Of a DNA stretch of 64,000 nucleotides, positions 47,961 to 56,683 are shown piece after piece. Positions within the stretch are counted from its first letter, which is position 1, and each line of letters starts with the position of its first letter. The notes under the pieces were generated by a model that saw nothing but the letters and a program-made list of their open reading frames with translations, was not told the origin of the DNA and did no database searches. Source of the DNA: Bacteroidota bacterium (GTDB lineage Bacteria; Bacteroidota; Bacteroidia; Flavobacteriales; Flavobacteriaceae); contig JAQCDS010000004.1 of the NCBI GenBank assembly GCA_027620655.1, forward strand, positions 62,001 through 126,000, in the 5' to 3' direction. Made by a program: the position numbers and the translations under genes.

Positions 47961-48949
47961 TAGCTTAGTGTTCTAATCAAGTCAATGATTCTAGAAGAAT
48001 AACCAGTCTCGTTGTCGTACCAGCCAATAATTTTGACCATTTTTCCCAACACAGAAGTCATTTGTGCATCAAAAATACAGGAGTGAGGATTGCCTATTAC
48101 ATCGATTGACACGATAGGGTCTGTTGTGTATTCCAAAATTCCTTTGAAATTTGTTTTAGCTGCTTTTTCAAAAGCGTTATTTATTTCTTCAACCGTCGTC
48201 TCTTTTTTGACATTAAAAGTAATGTCTGTAAGAGAGCCATTTATAACAGGAACACGAATCCCACAACCTCCAATAGTATGAGCAAGTTCAGGAAAAATTT
48301 TAGTCAAGGCTTTTGCAGCACCTGTTGTTGTTGGTACAATGGATTGGCCCGCTGCTCGTGCACGTCTTAAATCTTGGTGGGGTTGGTCATGCAAACTTTG
48401 ATCTGTGGTGTACGAATGTACCGTAGTAATATAGGCCTGATCTATACCACACAAATCATTAATAACTGCTAGCATGGGCGCGGCATTATTGGTTGTACAA
48501 GAGGCATTTGAAAGGATATGATCATCTTTAGTAATCGTGTATTCATTGACGCCTAGTACAATGGTTTTGATATCGGTTTCCGTTGGTGGAACACTCAAAA
48601 TTACTTTTTTAGCACCGTTCTTTATGTGGTGCTCTAAATCTGTTTTTGTTTTGAATTTTCCTGTGGCTTCAACAACAACATCCACCTTATGTTTTGTCCA
48701 ATCAATTGATTTTGGGTGATTTTTATTTGAAAGCGCAATGGATAAATTATTGATAATAATATGTTCTTCGTTATCTGAAACCTTAGCATCGAGTTTTCCG
48801 TGAATACTATCATATTTGAGCAAATGGGCCAATGTTTGGGCATCTGCCAAATCATTAATAGCGACGACTTGAATGTCGTTATGTTCAAGAAGTAAACGAA
48901 AGACACGTCTTCCGATACGTCCAAATCCGTTGATTCCAACCCGAATCAT
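47957..48949 (-). CDS. gap: Type I glyceraldehyde-3-phosphate dehydrogenase
   Basis: 330 aa; GINGFGRIGRRVFR, SNASCTTNNAAPMLAV, WYDNETGYS. Confidence 0.97.
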   Translation of the reverse strand: MIRVGINGFGRIGRRVFRLLLEHNDIQVVAINDLADAQTLAHLLKYDSIHGKLDAKVSDNEEHIIINNLSIALSNKNHPKSIDWTKHKVDVVVEATGKFKTKTDLEHHIKNGAKKVILSVPPTETDIKTIVLGVNEYTITKDDHILSNASCTTNNAAPMLAVINDLCGIDQAYITTVHSYTTDQSLHDQPHQDLRRARAAGQSIVPTTTGAAKALTKIFPELAHTIGGCGIRVPVINGSLTDITFNVKKETTVEEINNAFEKAAKTNFKGILEYTTDPIVSIDVIGNPHSCIFDAQMTSVLGKMVKIIGWYDNETGYSSRIIDLIRTLSY

Positions 48950-49825
48950 TTAATTGATATGTTTTTGTGCTTTGTATGAAGACCTTACAAGCGCACTACT
49001 TTCTACATGACGGAACCCTAAATCCAACCCAATTTCTTCATATTCCTTGAATTGATCTGGAGTGATAAATTCTTTTACTGGAAGATGTTTTTTGCTAGGT
49101 TGAAGGTATTGACCAATAGTCACAACATCAACATTTACTTTTTTTAAGTCATGCAGTGTTTCTATCACTTCCTCACGAGTTTCCCCAAGTCCAAGCATAA
49201 TGCCTGTTTTTGTGCGGCGTTGCCCTTGATTTTTCAAATAATTTAGGACTTCTAAACTTTGGTCATATTTGGCTTGGATACGTACTGCTCTTGTCAGTCG
49301 ACGAACAGTTTCCATATTGTGTGAAACGACTTCTGGCGCAACATCAATAATACGGTCTATATGCTTTTCAATGCCTTGAAAATCAGGGATTAGAGTTTCC
49401 AATGTTGTATTTGGATTCATACGGCGAACAGCCTTTACAGTTTCGGCCCACATAATACTTCCCATGTCTTTTAAATCATCTCGGTCTACACTGGTAAGCA
49501 CGGCATGCTTGATGCCCATAATTTTGATTGAGCGCGCCACTTTTTCAGGTTCATCCCAATCTACAGATTCAGGACGCCCTGTTTTTACCCCACAAAATCC
49601 ACACGATCGTGTACAAATGTTTCCAAGAATCATAAAGGTTGCCGTACCTTCACCCCAACATTCTCCCATATTTGGACAGCTGCCAGAAGTACAAATCGTA
49701 TTGAGTTTGTATTTGTCAACAAGTCCTCGAAGTTCGGTGTATTTTTTACCAGTAGGTAATTTTACACGTAGCCATTTTGGTTTTGCTTGACGTTCTTGTG
49801 GTTTTGTAAGTGTGTCTGTGGACAT
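48950..49825 (-). CDS. lipA: Lipoyl synthase
   Basis: 291 aa; [13 protein letters not shown] and [10 protein letters not shown] radical-SAM clusters. Confidence 0.97.
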   Translation of the reverse strand: MSTDTLTKPQERQAKPKWLRVKLPTGKKYTELRGLVDKYKLNTICTSGSCPNMGECWGEGTATFMILGNICTRSCGFCGVKTGRPESVDWDEPEKVARSIKIMGIKHAVLTSVDRDDLKDMGSIMWAETVKAVRRMNPNTTLETLIPDFQGIEKHIDRIIDVAPEVVSHNMETVRRLTRAVRIQAKYDQSLEVLNYLKNQGQRRTKTGIMLGLGETREEVIETLHDLKKVNVDVVTIGQYLQPSKKHLPVKEFITPDQFKEYEEIGLDLGFRHVESSALVRSSYKAQKHIN

Positions 49826-49842
49826 GCTTTTATTTTGAACAG

Positions 49843-49850
49843 CAAAGATA
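49843..49850 (-). promoter_or_regulatory. Candidate -7 element (TATCTTTG on minus strand) for lipA
   Basis: CAAAGATA on plus strand 18 nt upstream of lipA ATG. Confidence 0.45.
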
Positions 49851-49871
49851 CAAAGTATTCCATAAAAAAAA

Positions 49872-51086
49872 TCACAAAATACTAAGATACCAAATGTTAA
49901 ATCCTATCAGAAATAGAATTCCAAGAATACTCAATATATGCATTATTTTTGAGGGTTTCCAAGGCTTTGGTGTGTGTTTGCTACATATAAGAAGATAATT
50001 CATTATGGCATAAAATGGCGCTGTAAGAAATGATAATATGGTGGCAATTTTTATTAAAGTCCCCATTTCTGATAAAAAGAAAAAGAAAATAAAAATTGTT
50101 CCAATAAAAAGTAAAATCAACCAAGAGGTGTAGCCATTTTTAAGAGGTTTTTCTAAAATCAATTCCATAGTTTTATTCATGGCTCTTGGCGAAGCATCTA
50201 GAGTGGTTAGAGTTGTACTAAACATGGTTGTGAGTGCTGCAAGACCTATTATAATATAGCTCCAATCTCCTAGGTTTTGAGTATACATTTGGATGAGTTG
50301 AATAGAAAATTCACTACCATTATTACTGAATGTTTTTCCTGTTCCAAACATGACAAGTCCGCCAAGCATCAAAAAACCAATCCCCAAAACAATAGTGCCC
50401 AAATAACCAATATTAAAATCTATTAGCGCAGTTTTTGGACTAAAAACTTTTAGTTCTTTTTTCTTTTGAATGGCCCAAAGCGAGTGCCAAATGGAAATAT
50501 CTAATGGCGCAGGCATCCATCCCATAAATGCAATAAGAAAAATAATTTCAGCATCAGTTTTTGGAAGTATTTGTGTCCAATCTAAACTAGTTTCAGAATT
50601 GTAAAATGCAGTAAAAACAGCAAAAAGTGTAGAGACACTTAGGATGATAATTATAATTTTCATCATTTTATCCAACAATGCATATTTACCAACCAAAAGG
50701 AGTCCAAAGCATATGGATAAAATAATGATGGTCCAAATTACCATACTAATATGAGCACCAAAAAGCGATGAGGCTATCCCTGCAGTAACAATGGTGACTG
50801 CAGTTTGGATGGTAAACATGGTTGCAAACGTTAGTAGGGCATAGATTTTAAGTACATTTTTACCTAATTTTTTGTAGCCATCAAGAAGGCTCTCACCAGT
50901 TGCTGTTGCATATCGAGGGCCAAACTGAAAAAAGGGATATTTGATGAGGTTGATTAAAAGCAATGCCCATAGCAATCCAAAACCAAAATTAGCACCAGCT
51001 TTTGTAGATTGTACCAAATGTGATACGCCAATGGCTGCACCAGCAAACAAAAGTCCAGGGCCTAGTTTTTGAAAGAACTTTATCAT
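49872..51086 (-). CDS. Divergent Nramp-family transporter
   Basis: 404 aa, about 11 [42 protein letters not shown]; start overlaps the sigma-factor stop. Confidence 0.85.
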   Translation of the reverse strand: MIKFFQKLGPGLLFAGAAIGVSHLVQSTKAGANFGFGLLWALLLINLIKYPFFQFGPRYATATGESLLDGYKKLGKNVLKIYALLTFATMFTIQTAVTIVTAGIASSLFGAHISMVIWTIIILSICFGLLLVGKYALLDKMMKIIIIILSVSTLFAVFTAFYNSETSLDWTQILPKTDAEIIFLIAFMGWMPAPLDISIWHSLWAIQKKKELKVFSPKTALIDFNIGYLGTIVLGIGFLMLGGLVMFGTGKTFSNNGSEFSIQLIQMYTQNLGDWSYIIIGLAALTTMFSTTLTTLDASPRAMNKTMELILEKPLKNGYTSWLILLFIGTIFIFFFFLSEMGTLIKIATILSFLTAPFYAIMNYLLICSKHTPKPWKPSKIMHILSILGILFLIGFNIWYLSIL

Positions 51087-51634
51087 GTTTTGGAACGAAT
51101 AATACAGGCTAAAAGTTTTCTGGCTCGAAGCAGTTTTACCTTAACATTATTAATGGGGATATTGATTGTTTTTGCTATTTCTTGGTAACTTTGTTCTTGA
51201 AAATAGCGCAAATGAATAATCTCTTGATGATGTGGTTTTAGCTTTTTAATATCTTTTAGAAGTTCTGCCAAATTTTGTTCTGTAATGAGCTTGTCTTCAG
51301 CAGATGGAGCATCGTCTTTAATCCAATACACACGATTTTCATCTTCTTCTGTTGTTTGATTTGTAAGTGTGTTTTTTTGTTTTCTTAAACTGTCTAAATG
51401 TGTGTTTTTGGCAATGGTAATGAGCCACGTTTTGAATTTAAATTTAGAGTCAAAAGATTTAATTTTATAAAAAGCTTTAAAAAACGTTTCGATGGTAATG
51501 TCTTCTGCATCATTTTCATTTTGGGTACGTTTGAGCATAAACCCAAACACATCATTCCAAAAAGTTTCCAATAAAAAATTGAAGGCCATTTGGTTGTTTT
51601 CTTTAGCTTTTATGATGGCTTCGTTCAGTTCCAA
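51083..51634 (-). CDS. RNA polymerase sigma-70/ECF-type sigma factor
   Basis: 183 aa; DAEDITIETFFKAFYKIKSFD region 2, YQEIAKTINIPINNVKVKLLRARKLL region 4. Confidence 0.92.
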   Translation of the reverse strand: MELNEAIIKAKENNQMAFNFLLETFWNDVFGFMLKRTQNENDAEDITIETFFKAFYKIKSFDSKFKFKTWLITIAKNTHLDSLRKQKNTLTNQTTEEDENRVYWIKDDAPSAEDKLITEQNLAELLKDIKKLKPHHQEIIHLRYFQEQSYQEIAKTINIPINNVKVKLLRARKLLACIIRSKT

Positions 51635-52719
51635 TACAGTCGTTTTGAATTTAAACTCGATATAAATATAATAAATTGTATGACAAGCTGAAAAACTTCA
51701 AACAATGGTAATGCAATAATAAGTTTTAAATCTTGTAATTTTTTAGCAATAATGCCATAACTAATATATTGAATCAAATAGCGTCCAACAATTAATGATA
51801 TAATTAGTATTTCTAGTTCTGTTGTACTGAAAAACAATAAAAAAGGCGCTAAAAAATAAAATGTAAAATGACTTAAAAACAAAATGGCATTGGCAATTTG
51901 AGCAGACGGTTTACAATGTCTTAGCTTTAAATCATTTTTTGTTTGCTTTAGGAACCATTTTTTAAAGTTTGTTTTTTGTACAGGAGTAACAAAGCTATCT
52001 TTATGCAAACAAAAAGTGGTGTTCGATTTTTTAGCAACTTCATTTGCAAACAATGTGGTTTCGCCAAATGGAATTTCCATATGTTGTACAAAACCATTGG
52101 AACTAAAAAAAAGTTCTTTAGAGTAACTCACATTTGCAGATGTTCCACTGTAATAGACTCCTATTTTACCTAAAGTATAGTTTTTTATGGTACGTAAGAA
52201 ATCAAAAAAACGATAAAAATAATTGTAATTGGTATATTTTACATATCCAATCGCTATTGATTTTTTCTTAGATGCTGCGGCCATAAGCTGAAGTCATGAG
52301 GTAGATTGAGGCTCAAAATTGATAGAGCTTAGCACCAAATTTTCGTGAGTTGCTGCTTTTATTCCAAGAGTAAGCGCATATTTTTTGCTCGCCCAAAAGG
52401 CTTCATTGTTTTTAACATCAATGATTTTTAAAGTGGGGTTTTTCTTTTGAAAATCATCCATGACCTCCAAAGATTCATCTGTTGATGCATGATTGATTAA
52501 AACAATTTCAAAATTTTCATGGTTTTGTTTTAAAAAAATGGGCAGTTGTTTTTTTAAAAGCGCTGCTTGATTTTTTGTATATAAAATAAGAGATACCTGA
52601 GAATTTGATAGTTCCAGTGAGTTAGAAACATTTTTGAAATTCAATACAGCAGAACAGAAGAAAATAATTTCAATACAAACTGCTGCTATAAAAACATATA
52701 GTAAAACGGTCAAATACAT
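51625..52719 (-). pseudogene. Family-2 glycosyltransferase-like gene interrupted by a single in-frame TGA (52294-52296)
   Basis: Two ORFs (52294..52719 and 51625..52284) lie in the same frame; reading across gives ...NFEPQSTS*LQLMAAASKKKS..., with TGA where Trp is expected. Confidence 0.8.
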
Positions 52720-52731
52720 TTTTTGGGGTTA

Positions 52732-52932
52732 TTATTTTTCGTTGTTTTCGCAATCCCCAAATTGATCGGGGGTTTTTCCACAAAAGCCACAGGCTTCACC
52801 TTCTGTATTCAGCATTGGATTTTGACTGGCGCAAGTTCCACTAAATTCACCATCTTTTTTGGCCCATATTTTAAGTGAAATTCCTGCAATTCCAAATCCC
52901 AACAATGCAAGGGTTATCAAAAGTAGTTTCAT
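52732..52932 (-). CDS. Small membrane/secreted 4-Cys protein
   Basis: MKLLLITLALLGFGIAGISLKIWAKKDGEFSGTCASQNPMLNTEGEACGFCGKTPDQFGDCENNEK; start at ATG 52932, preceded by TATCTTTG. Confidence 0.75.
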   Translation of the reverse strand: MKLLLITLALLGFGIAGISLKIWAKKDGEFSGTCASQNPMLNTEGEACGFCGKTPDQFGDCENNEK

Positions 52933-52951
52933 ATTATAAAAATGATTTGTA

Positions 52952-52959
52952 CAAAGATA
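52952..52959 (-). promoter_or_regulatory. Candidate -7 element (TATCTTTG on minus strand)
   Basis: CAAAGATA on plus strand, 20 nt upstream of ATG at 52932. Confidence 0.45.
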
Positions 52960-53051
52960 CAACTAAATTAAAATAAAAAAATAGGGTAAAAAATGTGACT
53001 TTTTTGAAATATATGTGTCCTATACTATAGTAAATAATAAATATATTTATC

Positions 53052-53741
53052 ATGAAAAAACTTTTTGCAGAATTTTTTGGAACATTTTGGCTCGTATTTG
53101 GAGGTTGTGGAAGCGCTGTTTTCGCCGCCGCTTACCCAGAGTTAGGTATTGGATTTCTAGGGGTTGCTCTTGCCTTTGGACTTACTGTTTTGACGATGGC
53201 ATACGCCGTTGGACATATTTCGGGTGCACATTTTAATCCTGCCGTGTCTTTTGGACTTTGGGCAGCAGGTCGATTTGAAGCAAAAAATTTATGGGGCTAT
53301 ATTTTGGCACAACTTTTAGGTGCTCTTGTAGCTGCCGGAACTTTGTTCTTAATCCTTAGTGGAAAACCAGGTTTTGAAACGGTTGGTGGATTCGCCTCCA
53401 ATGGCTATGGTGCGCTATCGCCAGGTGGATTTTCTATGACCTCTGTTTTAATTGCTGAGTTTGTTTTAACAGCATTTTTTCTGTTTATCATTTTAGGAAG
53501 TACAAGTAAAGATGCGCCTAGTAAATTTGCACCTATTGCTATTGGTTTGGGGCTTACATTGATTCATTTGATCAGTATCCCTATTTCAAATACTTCTGTA
53601 AACCCAGCACGTTCAACAAGTCAAGCACTTTTTGCTGGTGGGGATTATCCTGCACAACTTTGGTTGTTTTGGCTCGCTCCAATAGCTGGGGCTATTGTTG
53701 CTGGGCTAATTTGTAAGGCTAGTAAAAAGTGTTGTAATTAG
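53052..53741 (+). CDS. aqpZ: Aquaporin Z
   Basis: 229 aa; [11 protein letters not shown] and [14 protein letters not shown] boxes. Confidence 0.96.
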   Translation: MKKLFAEFFGTFWLVFGGCGSAVFAAAYPELGIGFLGVALAFGLTVLTMAYAVGHISGAHFNPAVSFGLWAAGRFEAKNLWGYILAQLLGALVAAGTLFLILSGKPGFETVGGFASNGYGALSPGGFSMTSVLIAEFVLTAFFLFIILGSTSKDAPSKFAPIAIGLGLTLIHLISIPISNTSVNPARSTSQALFAGGDYPAQLWLFWLAPIAGAIVAGLICKASKKCCN

Positions 53742-53752
53742 AGTGTAAATAA

Positions 53753-54760
53753 TCACAAAATATTCACCTCTGCTTCCAAAGGAATACCAAAGATGGTATC
53801 AATAGCCTTTTGAATAGTTTGTGAAAGATTTAGAATATCTTTGCCTTTGGCTCCCCCATAATTGACAAGGACTAGGGCTTGATTTTTGTGAACACCATAG
53901 TTTCCAAAATTTTTGCCCTTAAATCCTGCTGTTTCAATGAGCCAACCCGCTGGAATTTTTATTTCTTGTTCTGAAACAGGGTAGTGTGGTATGTTTGGGA
54001 ATTGCGATTGTAATTCCTTAAATTTTGATACTGTAACTACAGGATTTTTAAAAAAACTTCCACTATTTCCAAGACGTTTTGGGTCAGGAAGTTTAGATTG
54101 ACGTATTGCAATTACAGCTTTTGAAACATGTTGAATTGTTGGACTTTTTACATTCATTTTTTTCAACTCGTCATTAATAACACCATAACTAGTTTTGAGC
54201 TTGTGGTCTGTATGAGTGAGTTCAAAGGTCACAGATACAATGATATATTGTCCTTTGACCTCAGACTTAAAAATAGAATTTCTATAATCAAATTTACAGT
54301 CTGCTTTTGAAAAAGTTTCAATCTCTAGCGTATGTAAATTCATAGCTTCGCACTCAACAAAAGTATCTTTAAGTTCCACGCCGTAGGCACCAATATTTTG
54401 AATGGGTGCAGTCCCTACATTTCCTGGAATTAGCGATAGATTTTCCAATCCGCCTAAATTTTGTTGTAAAGACCAAAGCACAAAATCGTGCCAATTTTCA
54501 CCTGCTGCAACTTTTACTCTAGTGGTTTTTTTACTTTTTTCACCTATTTCTATACCCTTTAGATCCAAATGAACTACAAGACCTTCGATGTCTTTGGTAA
54601 AGAGCATATTGCTACCACCGCCAATGACTAAGAGTTTTTTGGGATTTGTCTTTAAAACAACAGTTAAATCTTCTAAGGTTTTTACAGAAACAAAAGATTC
54701 TGCTTTAACGTCTATGTCAAAGGTATTATAAGGTTTTAGTGAAATGTGCTGCTGAATCAT
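53753..54760 (-). CDS. murB: UDP-N-acetylmuramate dehydrogenase
   Basis: 335 aa; LLVIGGGSNMLFTKD, IPGNVGTAPIQNIGAYGVEL, GNSGSFFKNP. Confidence 0.97.
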   Translation of the reverse strand: MIQQHISLKPYNTFDIDVKAESFVSVKTLEDLTVVLKTNPKKLLVIGGGSNMLFTKDIEGLVVHLDLKGIEIGEKSKKTTRVKVAAGENWHDFVLWSLQQNLGGLENLSLIPGNVGTAPIQNIGAYGVELKDTFVECEAMNLHTLEIETFSKADCKFDYRNSIFKSEVKGQYIIVSVTFELTHTDHKLKTSYGVINDELKKMNVKSPTIQHVSKAVIAIRQSKLPDPKRLGNSGSFFKNPVVTVSKFKELQSQFPNIPHYPVSEQEIKIPAGWLIETAGFKGKNFGNYGVHKNQALVLVNYGGAKGKDILNLSQTIQKAIDTIFGIPLEAEVNIL

Positions 54761-55953
54761 CCTAGTTTTTTAAATGCTTCAAGTCCTTTTTTGAGAATAT
54801 TAACAGAGGCAATTAAATCTTCTTTTTTAAGTACATAAGCAATTCGTACTTGATTTTTTCCTAATCCTTTTGTGGCATAAAACCCTGCTGCTGGTGCAAC
54901 CATTATGGTTGCATTGTCAACTCTAAATTTTTCTAGGAGCCATTGCGCAAAAATATCGGCGTTTGGAATGGGGAGTTCTACAATACAATAGAATGCGCCT
55001 TTTGGTGTTGCAACTTTTACACCTTCAATATTTTGAAGTTCTTGAATTAAAAGATTTCTGCGTTCTACATATTCTTCAATAACATTTTCAAAATACGAAT
55101 TTGGAGTGTCTAGAGCTGCTTCGCTTGCAATTTGTGCATATGTAGGAGGAGAGAGTCGAGCTTGAGCAAATTTTAAAGCTGTGTCACGAACACTTTTATT
55201 TTTTGTTACCATACACCCAATTCGCGCACCACACATGCTATATCGTTTCGATACAGAATCTATCATTATTGCATGCTCTTCTAAGCCATTGATGGCCATG
55301 ATAGAGTGGTGTTTATGACCATCGTATGTAAATTCTCTATAGACTTCGTCAGCGATTAAAAACAAATCATGTTTTTGAACTAATTTCGTAAGCTGTAAAA
55401 TCTCTTTTTCACTGTATAAATAGCCTGTAGGATTTCCAGGATTACATATAAGAATTGCTTTTGTTTTTGATGTAATAAGCGCTTCAAAAGTCTCAATAGC
55501 TGGTAGTGCAAAATTTGAATCAATTTCAGAAACAACAGGAACAACATTCACGCCTTGTGCAGCCGAAAACCCATTGTAATTGGCATAAAATGGTTCTGGA
55601 ATAATGATTTCGTCATCTGGATCCATAATGCTACCAAAAGTAAAAAGCAATGCTTCGCTACCGCCTGTGGTTATGATAATGTCATCAGGGTTTACTTCAA
55701 TATGATGTTTTTTGTAGTAGCGTGCCAATTTTTGTCTGTAGGTTTCAGAGCCTTCAGATCGACTGTACGCCAATACATTAAGGTTGTTGTTTTTTACAGC
55801 TTCTAATGCCACTTTTGGCGTTACAATATCAGGTTGTCCAATATTTAAATGATACACATGTACGCCTTCCGACTTAGCTAATTCGGCATATGGAACCAGC
55901 TTTCGGATTGGTGAGGCAGGCATATTAAGGCCTTTATTTGAGATTTTTGGCAT
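54757..55953 (-). CDS. PLP-dependent aminotransferase, class I
   Basis: 398 aa; LNIGQPDIVTP, ICNPGNPTGYLYS, DSVSKRYSMCGARIGC. Confidence 0.93.
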   Translation of the reverse strand: MPKISNKGLNMPASPIRKLVPYAELAKSEGVHVYHLNIGQPDIVTPKVALEAVKNNNLNVLAYSRSEGSETYRQKLARYYKKHHIEVNPDDIIITTGGSEALLFTFGSIMDPDDEIIIPEPFYANYNGFSAAQGVNVVPVVSEIDSNFALPAIETFEALITSKTKAILICNPGNPTGYLYSEKEILQLTKLVQKHDLFLIADEVYREFTYDGHKHHSIMAINGLEEHAIMIDSVSKRYSMCGARIGCMVTKNKSVRDTALKFAQARLSPPTYAQIASEAALDTPNSYFENVIEEYVERRNLLIQELQNIEGVKVATPKGAFYCIVELPIPNADIFAQWLLEKFRVDNATIMVAPAAGFYATKGLGKNQVRIAYVLKKEDLIASVNILKKGLEAFKKLG

Positions 55954-56054
55954 ATCAATTTCTATTGAAGTTTAATGTACAAATTTATTTAAAGTTCAGG
56001 GAAAATAAAATCTAATCAAATGTAATTATACAATTTTATATTCATGATATCAAA

Positions 56055-56088
56055 TAAAAAAAGCATCTTAAAAAAAGATGCTTTTTTA
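56055..56088. terminator. Intrinsic terminator downstream of the DUF1573 gene
   Basis: AAAAAAAGCATCTT-AAAAA-AAGATGCTTTTTT. Confidence 0.8.
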
Positions 56089-56108
56089 TTGATGTTTTAA
56101 ATGATAAT

Positions 56109-56537
56109 CTATTGTTCTATAACACTTTTTTTAGTGGATTTCATCACACTCGTTGTTGAGTTGGGGTCAATAACAGTCCCTTTAATTTTAAGCGCAACAG
56201 TAGGCGTATCCGCATTTGAGGTCACAGTAATCGTTTTTCGTATGGGATTAACTCTGTTGGTGTCATATTTAACTTGAATTTCTCCAGATTCGCCTGGTAA
56301 AATTGGACCTTCAGGTTTTTTTGGAACTGTACAGCCACAACTTGATTTTACTCCAGATACAATTAATGGAGCGTCTCCAGTATTAGTAAACTTAAAAACA
56401 CGAAGGCCATCTGCGCCTTTTTCAATTGTTCCGTAGTCAATTACCTTGGATTCAAATTCAATTTTTGCAGTTTTTTCTTGTGCATAGGTTTGCAAAGCAA
56501 AAACGCTAAGTAGTAATAATGTAAATAGTTTTTTCAT
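56109..56537 (-). CDS. DUF1573 domain-containing exported protein
   Basis: 142 aa, signal peptide; GDAPLIVSGVKSSCGCTVPKKPEGPILPGESGEIQVKYDT. Confidence 0.92.
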   Translation of the reverse strand: MKKLFTLLLLSVFALQTYAQEKTAKIEFESKVIDYGTIEKGADGLRVFKFTNTGDAPLIVSGVKSSCGCTVPKKPEGPILPGESGEIQVKYDTNRVNPIRKTITVTSNADTPTVALKIKGTVIDPNSTTSVMKSTKKSVIEQ

Positions 56538-56645
56538 GGTAGTGAAATTTTAGTTGAATTGTAAATTTAGAGACTTTTTTATAAAATCAAAAATTGTACT
56601 CATATAATTCTAGTTTATTTAATTTTAAAGAACCCAAAATATGAG

Positions 56646-56653
56646 TACTTTTG
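56646..56653 (+). promoter_or_regulatory. Candidate -7 element (TACTTTTG) for valS
   Basis: TAnnTTTG match 30 nt upstream of valS ATG. Confidence 0.4.
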
Positions 56654-56683
56654 TAGACTTTAAGACAAAAATCGTTCCAAAAT

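Noticed and set aside
52282-52296. Frameshift as the cause of the split glycosyltransferase-like gene
   Set aside because: The two ORFs are in the same frame; only a stop codon (TGA) separates them, so it is a nonsense change, not an indel.
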